Source of the DNA: Nipponacmea schrenckii
Lineage: Eukaryota > Mollusca > Gastropoda > Lottiidae
NCBI GenBank assembly: GCA_030562195.1
Contig: JAUJPP010000005.1
Span: 21,129,106-21,193,105 of the forward strand
Direction: 5' to 3'
Length of the DNA: 64,000 nt
Under the pieces are notes generated by a model. That model saw nothing but the letters and a program-made list of their open reading frames with translations, ran no database searches and was not told the DNA's origin. Both the position numbers and the translations under genes were made by a program. Positions within the stretch are counted from its first letter, which is position 1, and each line of letters opens with the position of its first letter. Below are positions 10,441 through 22,432 of this stretch, piece by piece.

Positions 10441-12294
10441 AAATTGACAAAACTTGACAGCTTAATATCAATTAAATAAAAAGAATAGTTGTGTTGTAAT
10501 AATTATAAAATGTATTTGGGTAGGTGACAAATTTACAAAAAAATTAGAACTAGATCCCCAGGCTTCGCGAGGTTCTGACGCAGTGCGTAGCAGTTTTGAT
10601 ATACGCTTTAAAACTACCCCACAAAGTAGCTATAGACCACTAACATTATTTTACAGAGTAGAAGTCGTTTTTTTTAAAAGCGTAATTGGTTCGCTGAAAC
10701 TCGTGTCATGTAGATCGCCCAAACGCATAATTCAACAAACAGTTTTTAACAATGAAATTCGCAATTTTCAAATGGTGATAAAACGGAAAGTATACATCGT
10801 ACATCAAAATATAATATATCAATGGATAGATCTTTTCGAGAGCTATCACATTTGTGCAGCTCACAAGGTCACCAAATTTCAGGGTTACAATATACGACCA
10901 TTCGAAGTTTTTATATATTACTATCAGGTAAATATCAAAATCAAAATCAAAATTCAAAAATCGGTTTCCAAATATGATTCAGAAATCAATATTACATTCT
11001 ATAGACATCAAAATTACACGAATCGGAGTATCTCCAGAGGCCCCATTTCGATTTAAAGAAAATTACGCACAGTTAGTAGAGAAGAAATACAAAATTCTCA
11101 AATACTAAAAAGCGCATTTTTGGTGGAAATATGTGGTTTTATATATCATTACAAAGAGCAGATAAACTGTAATAAGATTCAATATGAATTTTTGTTATTT
11201 ATAAATTAGTTCACGTGACAGAGCTCTTTAAAAATAAAAATCACAAATTTCAATCGGTTATAAAACCGGAAGTAGACATCGGACAACACAAATGAATATA
11301 TCATTGAATAGATATCATCAAGAGCAATAAATCGTGTTATGGTCACAAGGTCACCAAAGGTCAAGGTCGCGAAATACGGGCCTTTGAAATTTTGGTCATT
11401 ACCAAGAAAATTAAAATGGAAATAAAAGAAAATTAAAATAAAAAATCAAAATTCGGCTTCTAAACAAAATTGCGCAATCGACTCTAGTTATTAGATATGA
11501 AAAAATAACGAAAATCGCTTTATCCCCTGAGGCCCCATTTTGAATTTTACAAAAGTTTGACATTTCAATATGGCGGTTGATCTTTTGCTTCCGGTCCGGA
11601 TTTTTTCATCTTCGTTTTTTTGTATGACTATTTGTAGCATGTTGCAAAACGAAGTTTTGAAATATCTTAAGAATTCCGGAAGTTAGGTTTCTAAAATTTA
11701 CAAGAGAATAACTTCAAAACCGGAAGTGACGTCAAAAATTTGAAAAATAATTTGAGATCGCATTTAAAATGTCTATCTACTTATAATTTTTCAGATGGAT
11801 GAGAATAAAATTGTAGAAGTTGAAAAAAACGCAAATATTGAAATTAAAAAAGTCAGCTACAAAAGTAAAAAAATTAGCAGTTTTAAACTGCAGTTATGTA
11901 GCTAGCAGTTGAAAGAAGCTAACAAAAGAAGTTATGTCAAAATCAGTTGAAAAATAAAGATAATAAAGAGCAAAAACCAAAAAAACGCCATTGATCACAG
12001 CTCGTTTCCGGTTGCTCTAAATGACGTCATTTCACATTTAACAAATACAAGTCTCGCAGTTTGAATAGGCAATAGCAACTAGTAATTTGTGGCAAGTTGC
12101 CTTCTATGAGAATAATCGAATGTGAAATTCGAAAAAAAAAAAAAAAAGACATTTCGAAAACAAAGCAGTGCGTTCGATGAACGCACTGCAATAAAAACAT
12201 TCTACATCTATACGAATTCTTTTCATATCTTAATGAAATAAACGTATTATAGGGGGCAATAAATCTAAAAATAACTAGACTAATGCCGAAAAAT
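10440..12294. repeat. Second copy of the fold-back loop sequence, split by an insertion
   Basis: 10440-10549 matches 9568-9673 and 12190-12294 matches about 9672-9776. This copy has none of the 147-bp arms. Its uninterrupted counterpart (the loop at 9568-9777) reveals the empty site 'attagaataaaaac', which dates the 1.64-kb insertion as later than the duplication, or absent from the copied allele. Confidence 0.75.
10550..12189 (-). mobile_element. Helentron/Helitron2-like non-autonomous element (HINE-like)
   Basis: The boundaries come from comparison with the empty site in the nearby fold-back loop: left 'attagaa|ctag', right 'actgc|aataaaa'. Read on the minus strand the element begins with GCAGTGCGTTC, which forms an 11-bp hairpin with its inverted copy (12165-12175 and 12179-12189, 3-nt loop), and ends ...GGGGATCTAG. 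GCAGTGCGT recurs, inverted relative to the 5' terminus, about 27 bp inside the 3' end (10580-10588). That is the asymmetric terminal inverted repeat described for Helentron/Helitron2 elements. Insertion between two T residues without target duplication also fits. Inside, 10759-10912 and about 11244-11394 are diverged copies of one block ('cacaaggtcaccaaa', 'ataaaac.ggaagta.acatcg'). No Rep/helicase is encoded. Confidence 0.55.
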
Positions 12295-12816
12295 GTTGAC
12301 AAATATTATACATATATGTACAAATATTCATAGTAAAATAAATCTGGAATAAATTGAGACACAAATGTCGGTAAAATAAAGTAGCATCATTATGTATCAT
12401 TCATTATACGGTATATATATTCCATTTTGGAATTCGTTGTTGTATACATTCATTAATATAATACAAGATATATTACGATATATATACGCAATAAGAGAAA
12501 ACAAAGCGTGTACTAACGCTCCTTTCTTTGGTTGGTCCCAAAATTACATCAGAATAAAGAGATCAAAATTCTAACATGTTGGGGTGTTAAGGAACAAAAT
12601 TACCCCCCTTTTTTTTTATTAAATGTATTTTAACCATAGGATTTTGGAATTAAGGAAATCAATATGGGTTTATGTTTCCTCTATCTTCTGACAATTTTTA
12701 AATTGAAACGTGAGCATATTATTATTTTGCCGGATCACAAGTGCTGCTTGTTCTTTCGCGTTTCCATTTGTTGTTGAGGGAACATCCTTTTAGAAAACAA
12801 GCATTCTGCATTCAAT

Positions 12817-12845
12817 CAAAGACCATATTATTTATATGGTCTTTG
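12817..12845. mobile_element. 29-bp 'ends only' palindrome with 7-bp target duplication
   Basis: A 29-bp sequence starts CAAAGACCATA and ends TATGGTCTTTG. It is flanked on both sides by the 7-bp direct repeat ATTCAAT (12810-12816 and 12846-12852). The termini are the same as those of the 1.1-kb element at 57531-58641, which is also bounded by a 7-bp direct repeat. The simplest reading is an element reduced to its two termini. Confidence 0.55.
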
Positions 12846-12859
12846 ATTCAATGCAAACG

Positions 12860-15800
12860 ACAACACACTATAATACACGATGAATTAATTGAGATGCACA
12901 TGGCTTATTTATAATAAAATACATGTCAACTAAATTTCTATATTATTTTTATGCTATTCAGTTGGTAACCTACCTGTTGATATACGCAATCAATGGAATA
13001 ATTAAAAACATCAAAACGAATTATACCAATTCGTTCTCAATCTTTGTAGATGAAAATTGACTTACGTAATAAGTGACTCTGCAAACAAGATGCAACTTCC
13101 TCTTTTGACACACAGAAACAGACTAATGCAAAACTCAAGATGTTGAGCATCAAAAACCAAATTCGAACTCTACAGCCCAGCAACCAATTGTCCAAACAAA
13201 GACGGAATAATCAGTTTCCATTGGCTAAAAAGCAGGTTATTTAAATGAAAGAGTATAAAAGGTTCGGTGAAGGTGCGGCTTGATGAAAAACCGCAAAAAT
13301 GTACCAAAGGCTACACCGGAAACCTGTTGCCTGATGGGATACTAAACCACAATGTTGAGTCATAATATTCAAACTTAGAACAAAACAAACAAAACAATTC
13401 GCTTAAATTCCTTTTTATTGAACCTCTAATACGAATACCTGGATGCTCACACACTCCCTTTTAATTGCAACATTTATTAAACTGAAGGCTAGGTCATAAA
13501 TAATGATCTGAAAAAAAAACGGGATGCACAAGCCTTTTCTAAACCCCAACACGAAATTGCTTCCCTACGGAAACGAAGCGCTTAGGTCAAATTGATTCAT
13601 AAACATAGTTAACATTCCCTTTCAAAAGAATCTCAACGTTGAATACCCTTGATCGCAAAAAAATCATTTAAATAGCATTTGATATATATGTAGAGTATCT
13701 GAAAAATTGCAGAAGGACCTTTTATAACAGAATTGTTATTTATATCCTCTAGTAAGAACACAAGAATCCGAATATCGAGAGAGATCAGAGTGAAGTAACA
13801 GTGAAAAGAAGAGAGACTGTCATTATTGAAGTCCTGTTCGTTTCGGACATGAACATTGTTCTAAATGATTTACCATACATTGCTGCCAGACAATTTGATT
13901 CTCGAACTTAGATCTTTATACAGTTTTTCAGTAAAGCAAATCATCTTAGCTTAAATATGTTTAAAGGTATTCAGGTATATTTACATGGTGAATGAAGCTT
14001 CGCATATCACATTAGCACAAATACCACCCTTGGAGAAATATGCTGACGAATCAAAATATTTCATGATATGACCCCGGCAATTTCATTATATGAAATAAAT
14101 ATGTGATGAATGAATCAGACAGCGATTCTATTTTAAGTAACTTATGTCAAGGATTCAAAATGTCTTTGTCAATGACGAGGATGATTAGAACCTTTTTAAA
14201 TACAAAGTATCAAATATTTCCCTGGTCCTATTAAGATAAATCATCCTATTAAACATTCAAATCTTTTTGCATTTACATGAAAGTTATTCAAAGGTACGAT
14301 GGCGGGTTACACTAATAAACCTATTGTTAAAAATACAAAATACAATATCTAGTTCTTGAAATATATATTTGTGTATATGAAACATAAAAGCAATTAATTC
14401 AGTACAAAAATGTAAATGAATTATTCATTGATAATTATATGCTGTGGAAATAAAACTACTATCTAATATTGTACATGTAATCATTTCAATTTTTAGCGCA
14501 GACAAATGTAATACGTTTGATTCAAATTTTCCAAATGTAGTGCTTTCATACAAAAACATCAGAAGTAAATATATAAGGAGTCAAATTATTGTATATGATT
14601 ATAATTTGCATCATTCATAAATAACAAAGGAACGTACAATTTTCAATGTAAAATGTAATGCGTAATATCATGAAATGTAATAATAAATGTGCTGATGATA
14701 TACAATAATGAAGAATATAATGCTAAGTACCAATGAAGGCATTTGAAATAGAACATAATATGTAAATACCAACAACAGCATTTGGCCTTGTTTCCAGGCT
14801 ATTCTCTATCAACCTTAAGCAGTACCACAGGGACATAGAACTTTTTTTTTTACTTAATGCCTGTTCCCCATAGGTTGTACCCAGGAACACGTCACCTCGT
14901 GCACGGAACATATGGCCTTTGAGTAGGAACACAAACAACGAACTTGTCCCTTCTTTTGCAGCTGCACAACAGGGAACACGCCATTTCCGGTACGATATTG
15001 CATAGAGATTGTGCGTATATTTAATGTTGAAATTCGTTATCATCATAACGTCACCTCACTGGTATACTACAGGGTCACAACGCGACAAGGGAACAGCCCA
15101 TAGATACACTGGTCTGAGTCAGAGACATGCATCAATGTCCCACACTAAGATGACATGACCTGCAGAACCATCAGCCCATAAAATTAAATAAAAAAAAAAT
15201 AAAAAAATTGAAAACAGCATGAAGCACTGAGCGAACTCGAAAAGATTTACTTAAGTTTATTAGGTTTATTTTTTTCAAACACGTAATATTTCTCACGATA
15301 ACATTCCACCGCTAATCCTCATTACCTTAATTATTGAATGCTGCATAACAACATTGACCTCACACAATCAAATAGCTTGCCTGAAAAGGTTACACACACC
15401 CACTGACAACGGACTACTGGGTTTGTAAATATAGGCAATGAAAACGTTCGTTTTATGATAATAATTAATATAGTGTATTATTAATATGCTATAATCGATA
15501 GTCACAATATAACCTTTGATGTTTAAGTTATTGTCATCCCCAAAAGCCTCAAAGAATAATGTCGCAATACCACTGTCACTTGACAAATCATTAGAAAGAA
15601 TCTCGAACACTTCCGGCATAGATTCAGCTACGACTCGTCTTGTAATACTGTGTCGAATACCAAAAAAAAAAAAAACTTCATAGAATTAGACAATGATATT
15701 TCTGTAACCTTATAGTTTGAAGTATATTATGCGATTTTGTTCAATTGTAGCACTTCTGAAAACATAATTATATCCCAGACCCAAAATAGCAATTCATGGC

Positions 15801-16205
15801 TTCCAAATCGACCACCTTTATTTAAAGAAACGAGAAATGGCGAATTAAATTATCACAATAAGGAAGTGACTATGTTGGTGAAAACACCATAAAGGGAGGT
15901 TAATCTTTTTAAAAATTATGTTTCAAGAAAATTTGGATCATATCAGACTACACTAATATATCAAAATCAAATTGTTTACATTGTTCTTGGTATATACTTT
16001 TTCGGAGAATTACATTAGGTACTTGCTGGCATCCGGACATTTCTGGCCGTGTCTTGTTACACAGGGCCATTGGACAATATCCGTTTACATTGGTGTCGAT
16101 TTCTTAGAATCAGAATCGCATGTGACATGTACTTTTAGAGTAATTGGTAATTTATGATTTGTGAACTTTTTTATTTTCAAATGTAATGACTGTTTGAATA
16201 TCTTG
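12860..16205. other. No gene established; AT-rich DNA with one promoter-like cluster
   Basis: No exon could be supported. A promoter-like cluster lies at 13184-13262 (listed separately). About 14750-15160 is less AT-rich and holds an ORF on the minus strand (14723-15046) without a recognisable domain; it may be a repeat fragment. Confidence 0.4.
13184..13262 (+). promoter_or_regulatory. Candidate core promoter (CCAAT, ATTGG, TATA)
   Basis: A CCAAT box at 13184-13188, an inverted one (ATTGG) at 13220-13224 and TATAAAAGG at 13254-13262 follow each other at plausible spacing. Downstream, an ATG near 13300 opens only eleven codons before a stop. No gene could be attached, so this may be a relic or chance. 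Confidence 0.25.
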
Positions 16206-16209
16206 GGAC

Positions 16210-16515
16210 TCACAGACATAAGTCCCCATACATTAGTTGACATTTGTTATACGTTTCAACAAGTAGATTAAGAACTAAATTGCGATCATTCCACAAAGGT
16301 TTCTTTTTATTGGTCTTGGAACCCATGCATAACTCTTCTGAAAACAGATTTGCTAAAGCTATATTGCCATCATTCCACAGAGGTTTCGTTTTATTGGTCT
16401 TTTCAATGAGTCGTTGAAGCACATTTCGTGCAAAATTGTAAATCACATTCTGAGGGGACTCCCTTGGTCTTGTCCCCTTTTTTAAAATAAAAAAATCAAG
16501 ACGTCTGGACATCAA
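16210..16515 (-). CDS. Doubtful ORF with an internal duplication
   Basis: This 101-codon ORF on the minus strand contains the phrase KTNKTKPLWND and, about 32 residues later, KTNKKKPLWND. The DNA repeat behind it has a period of about 96 bp (16285-16405). I recognise no domain and see no splice context. It may be a decayed repeat fragment and not a gene. Confidence 0.15.
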   Translation of the reverse strand: MMSRRLDFFILKKGTRPRESPQNVIYNFARNVLQRLIEKTNKTKPLWNDGNIALANLFSEELCMGSKTNKKKPLWNDRNLVLNLLVETYNKCQLMYGDLCL

Positions 16516-17689
16516 GTGATTTGTACTTGTATTCGTCTATCTTTGAGGATCATATCTCATACCAAAAATATACTAGATATCTTTTAAACATGTTCATTTT
16601 ATCAATAAGAGGGTATTAATATATACCCTACATCCTATCCCAGTGTTATCTATTGAATCAGAACTGAAAATAGACTTGGGATAAGGTCAATGTCAGATGA
16701 GGTAATAATTTTAAGTTTGAATCACCATAACCTATCATTTTTGACATTTTGTATAGGAAGTAATACACAAAATAACGACGAATCACTTATATAGAAATTT
16801 GTCAGACTGACCGATGTTCATAAATTATCATACGCCTCAGCAATTTAACATATCGCGACGTCATTGTCTTAAAACATTGGTTTCGTAGTATTGTTGTGTT
16901 TTTTTAATATACACCAAAAGAACTCCCTACACAATTGCAAATCTGAAAAAACTGTAGTGTACTATTTGTTCAAGATCACTGAAATATTCAACCAATCAAA
17001 CTCTTTGTTAAATTAAAGCATTGTCTTTAGGAATTCCAAGATACTCAGTTATTTGCATCGACTTGAACTTCGATCTGCCAACTGATATAACTAATGTGAA
17101 TGTGAAGAACTGATTTCAGATCGAATTGCGAATAAACAAGATTTAAAAAAAAAGATGTTTTTCAATGTAAAGTAAGTAATCATGTCCTTAATCAGCTAAA
17201 CCAAATATGGATATGGCTTTGCTCCTTTAAGGTACCACAAGTACACAAAAACAATCAGCTAAAACTAGAGATCTAGCGGTGAGTTATGGTAAACATGTTA
17301 ATTATTATCATATGATGAAATATTATTAAATCTTATTTATTTATAGTTAAAATAATCCCCTTCTTACACAACTAACATGTAAACATGATAAGCTTCTTGC
17401 TGCAGTTCGAAAAGTACAGAATACATACAAGTCAATACTTGGAATCGGTTTGAAACATTGATTCAAATACATTTATAAAACACTTATTATAGGAGAAATT
17501 GTAATGACATAAATATATCATACAGAGAAGCATTGAATAAGTAGTACAATGCACGAAAAATGACTGTAATAATGACGATCTTTATAATAATTATAATAGC
17601 ATTTGTAATGATTACATAATACAATTGCAATTACAATTACTTACACTATACCAATGACTATTACACGTGAATGGCCTTGAATAAGTCAT

Positions 17690-17835
17690 TTAAACTTATA
17701 ATTCCAGTCCACCCAGCTGTAAATATGTACGGATAATTCGGGAAGGATCAGTGACAAGAGGTTAGGTTGAGGACCAATTGGAAAAAAGGATCCTTAGCTG
17801 TAAAACTACGTTGTCATCCTTGTAAAATATAATTG
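17690..17835 (+). repeat. Interspersed repeat shared with 44980-45130
   Basis: This stretch shares the order 'agtccacccagct', 'aagaggtt', 'gaccaa.tgg', 'aaaggatcct' and 'cttgtaaaatata' with 44980-45130. It is a dispersed repeat, diverged between the two copies, without coding potential that I can support. Confidence 0.6.
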
Positions 17836-20800
17836 TTTCTGTCTTAACGGTGTGCTAATCTGAGACTAGGTTGTCCACTCCTTTAAAATTCCAACGAATA
17901 AGTCTATCATTGCAGACTACTTTTCATTTTCCTAAGATAACGATATGGTCAGAACGTTAGGAAAGTGTTCAAACTATCAATGAAATTTGATGCGAGAAGT
18001 TAAAGTAGGTCTATTATGCTGTAAATAAACTAAGAAGGATTGGCCACCAGGCACCATAATCTAACCTTGACTTCTACAGGGAATCAGAACAGGTAAAATC
18101 TATCAATTTGACTCACTTCAAACAACTATACATCACTATGGTAACCAAGCAGAAGATGAACCGTCGACGGTATTACTAATAATTAGTCACCAATATTTTT
18201 ATGACTAAGAGAAACTCTCTATTGCGATTTGACAATAGATAAATATTTACATACAATAGCAATAGATATTATACCGACAGATAAACTTCTATTGAACGAA
18301 GTCTCATTTTTACTTTTCAATTGTTCTGTTTTCTCATAATAAAGAATAACACTTGGGGCAAACCTATAACACCTTCGAAGTTGCATGGTGAATATGAAAG
18401 ATAGAACAATCTCAATGTATATTGAATACATTTTCTAATACCGATGTCCTTGAAAGTTTCCTAATTATACACCAAGGCAATGGGTCTGATAAGTCTTATC
18501 AATTAGCTAGAAAAATTGACAATGAATTCGATTATCTCATTTCAGTACCTCGAGTTTGGATACCTTATGTTCGCAGAGACATGTTAGTTTACTGTTGTGT
18601 TCCTGACATTCTACTCGCAGGGAATAGAAAACATTAGTTATCATAGATATAAGTTTAAGTTCTTGATATCCGTAATGTATATATTTATGGTTAGAAAACT
18701 AAGGCGCGATTGCAATTTCATCCCATTCCAATACCACATCCCAACAAAATGAGTCATCTGATTTCATCAAGACATTTCTTGATTCACCATCAATTGCAGG
18801 ACCAAATTCTGACTCACTATCTGTTATTTTCTATAGAGAGGACAGTGTCGAGTATGCCATGCATTTAGTCTAACGGAAACAATGGTGGTTGTATTCATGA
18901 ATCATTAAACTGATAGTCCTTGTATATAGCAGCTACATAACAGTGAGGGGGTGGGGAAAACAGCATAACCTTCTACGAACTCATTAATAAGAGTTTTGAA
19001 ACTAAAAAACACAACAGAATCTCAATTTGGAGAGAATTCCCCCGGAAAAATTAAGTCCTTGACAACTACCAGAATGAAAGAAATCCTACTTATAACCTTC
19101 TGATGAGCAAAAATAAGACACAGATTGTCCATTTTCTATCAAACGTTCACGTTGTTAGTTACAATAAAATGTCCATTTAAAAAATGTAAAAGAAGTGGCA
19201 TATTTGGAGAGGTGATTCAATACAATATCAATATCTTTTTTTCTCGTGACTGGCAATAATTTGACTATTTGATGATTCATGTACGAGCGTTTATGATAAA
19301 AGCCAGCCCTTCCCCGACAGGTGATAAACGTCAAATCTGTCATTTAGTAACATTTATCAGTTAATGAATGTTACAAGGCTGCACCCACGTGCATATTTAT
19401 GAAGTATCCCAAGCATGAGACGATACTGGATACAATATGAGAAACTATCATCTAATCTCATTGGAAAGTGGAAACTATTGGGAGTGAAACGTCTGTAGCA
19501 AATACGGTTTGACAATGGTTATCTCCATGCTTAATGGTTCCCTTTTGTAAAACATTAGCCTTGCTTAGGGGTTTACTCTTTCTGTAAAACATAAGGCTAT
19601 CTGAGAAACCAAACGCAATGCATGGTAACAAATTGATAGCAAGATATATTTTGAGAAAAGATGATATAAGTCAAGGTAAAGACTAAAAGGCGATCCATCA
19701 AAAATAACATTTTGGTGTTTTATAAAGACGTCTGGTAATATTTTACTAAACATAATAAGGTCGACCCATCCCACATACAAACTTCTTGTTAATCTTTCTT
19801 TCAACTAAACACAAAAACAGATGATGTACTTAAAGGGTCTGGCGACACTTTCTTCCTCGTCTTGTTCAATTATTAACCAATCCCTTCTTTATAACACAAA
19901 GGGTTGTGGGGATCAAACACCAAGCGTGAAATTAAAGTAACATGTCCCATAAGTTATTTAAATAAAGGCGCGTGTGGTCAATGTCTATCTCAATACATGT
20001 ATTTTTAATTCAGTTGATGATAATAACAAAAATTTGCTACCAAGAGGCGAATGAAGGTGGTCATGCAATACTTTGAATTAACTCCCTTTAACAATTGTGA
20101 CGAGCATTTCGATTCTAGAAAGGATCATACAAACATCCGGTTTTTAATAGCTTCTACATCACAGTAAGATAATCCTAGATGAAAGATATCAAATCCAAAG
20201 GCTTCCGCTGATGGCATTTCGCCCACAAAATCCACGGGAAGGAGATAGACTGGTTGTCCGAGCGTTTGAGTGTCGTGGACAGAACGTGACGAGATAATCA
20301 ATTTGCCCACCTACACCACATTACTCGGTTATTGCTAATAATATCAGATTACAGAATATATTTATATCTGGTGATGATTGACGCAAGTTTATTTTGCTGT
20401 ATATTGATTTCATCACCTTACTTTAGTATAACGTATATAACAATCAATTTAAACAAAGAGCTGTGGTTGTGGAGGTTGTTCTAGATTTTAAAGCGCCTAA
20501 TGTCAGATTTAATTCGACTTTTCAGGACGACACCTCATCGTTTGCGATAAAAAGCAAACCGCACCACCGAAAATTGACCACGCTGTCAGGTACCAAATCG
20601 TTATTAACATTCTCTTGTGCTGGCTGGTTGTAACTCTCAGATTGTCCAAGATGCTGTTAGTTATTAAGCGTCCTTGAAAATCAAATTGCACATGGTCCTC
20701 TATATTAATCTAAAAGAATTCTGTAACTCGACCAATTAAAAGAGGCCTTGGTACATATATATTTATTAGTGGATTAACGTGATGTCATAAATATATCAGA

Positions 20801-21957
20801 CAGAATCCCATTAAATGACGAAAAAATCAATAAAACTTGAAGTAAAGCTTTAAACACCAAGTAAAATCTCTTACAAGCAAATAATTGTGGCATGAAACAT
20901 AATTTTTACATCGTCCCATTTCAGTGGACATCGTCCAACCATCTTAGAGACCTATTGTTTTATAACCTTCCTTCCCCTTTTCTTCAAACTAAAAATTTCG
21001 TTTTTAACTCTGCTTTTCGATAATTTTAAAAGAAAATCAAGAGAAACAATGCACACAATCTGATCTATATATAGTGAGATTCGATTTTAGTCAGAATCTT
21101 TTGTATTTGGTATACATATTTTTAATTAAAAACAGCGCGTTTATTAATAGAATTCAGACAAAGATTAAAAAAAACCTGTTCAGCTATCAACGTGTAAATG
21201 TCAATCAACGGTCTATTACACAAGTTATTAAAATTGTGAAATATTCGAATTTCTATTGAATTTAACAGACGACTTAAACATACTCGTGGCTATTGGAACA
21301 GCTGTTGTGGGGGTTTCGAACTACCCGATGCTTGGATGAGATCAATGGAAACAAGGCGTGGGCAATTTTACTGATAAGTTAATTTGTGTCTGGCAGTTAA
21401 AAAGAGTTCATCAATGTTACTAATTGAAATCGTCATAAAATGGGCATTTATAATAAAGGTCTATTCTGTGGCTATTAATTTTAATCGCCACCTACATTCC
21501 TCTTCAATATACAGCATCGTCTGTTCCACAAAGTCGAGCATACCCTTCGTCATACATGTAGTTAATACCCACCATAACTATTGTACATTGCAATTTTGGA
21601 TTAAAAAGATTACAGTGTGCGTCAATTTAGAACAGGGTCCATTTATCAAAACTACAACAAATAATTTTCACTGTTAAAATAGTACTCAATACATCAATAT
21701 TGTAGAGCTATATACATTAAATCAAGTTGTTACTAAAGAGTTTAACGCTAGGTTATAATGTCTGAAGATCGCATAGTTTGATACTCATGAGTAACAGCAT
21801 GTTTCAGATTCTGTTTAAATATTCTAATATAATTGTCAAGAATAGTTAATAATACTATATCTGGTGAAAACGTTTTGAAAATCAGATATTGTCTTTGAAA
21901 TCCATCGAATGATAAAACAACTCTACGACTGAATCTAATTGATGAATGATTAATGTT
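17836..21957. other. No gene seen
   Basis: AT-rich sequence on both strands with no recognisable exon, RNA gene or tandem array. Confidence 0.45.
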
Positions 21958-22432
21958 TTAAAGGGATAATAGGCGTTAGAATACACTCGTCCTACGGCTT
22001 ATATTTGTGTTTAATATTGACTATTAGTTAAATAAGAATGCATCCCACACTTTACCAAATTTAAAAGAGCCACAATAAAAATATATTCGGAATTTTAAAA
22101 AAAAAGTGAGCCAGCGACGATTTCATTCAGTTTGAGAATAAAAGCGTCTGGTAAATCAACGCTAAAACATCATTGTGCAATTCAACAGTAGGGGTCAAGG
22201 ACGCGTGAAAACCCACATGTTAGAGTTACTTCCCTTTATATTTTACAATTTTAAAATCGCTTGATGGATGGCTCAAGCGTTTTATGATTAACTACTTTAT
22301 TTTGGGGATTTGTCGGATTTTGATGTATAGGTATGACACCAGGTAAGACCAACGATGGATATATACTGTTATTGTCCAAATTTGAGTGAACTTCAATTTT
22401 CATGTTCGTTCTAACGCCTATTATCCCTTTAA
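21958..22432 (+). mobile_element. TTAA-flanked MITE (piggyBac-like), copy 1
   Basis: This 475-bp element is bounded by TTAA at both ends. The terminal inverted repeats are AGGGATAATAGGCGTTAGAA and its complement. A near-identical 474-bp copy in the opposite orientation lies at 39218-39691, and a shorter diverged one at 33922-34268. TTAA target sites are characteristic of piggyBac (and Kolobok) transposons. There is no transposase, so it is non-autonomous. Confidence 0.75.

Noticed and set aside
10583..11056. 157-codon ORF
   Set aside because: It lies within the Helentron-like element, spans one of its internal repeat copies and shows no Rep, helicase or other domain.
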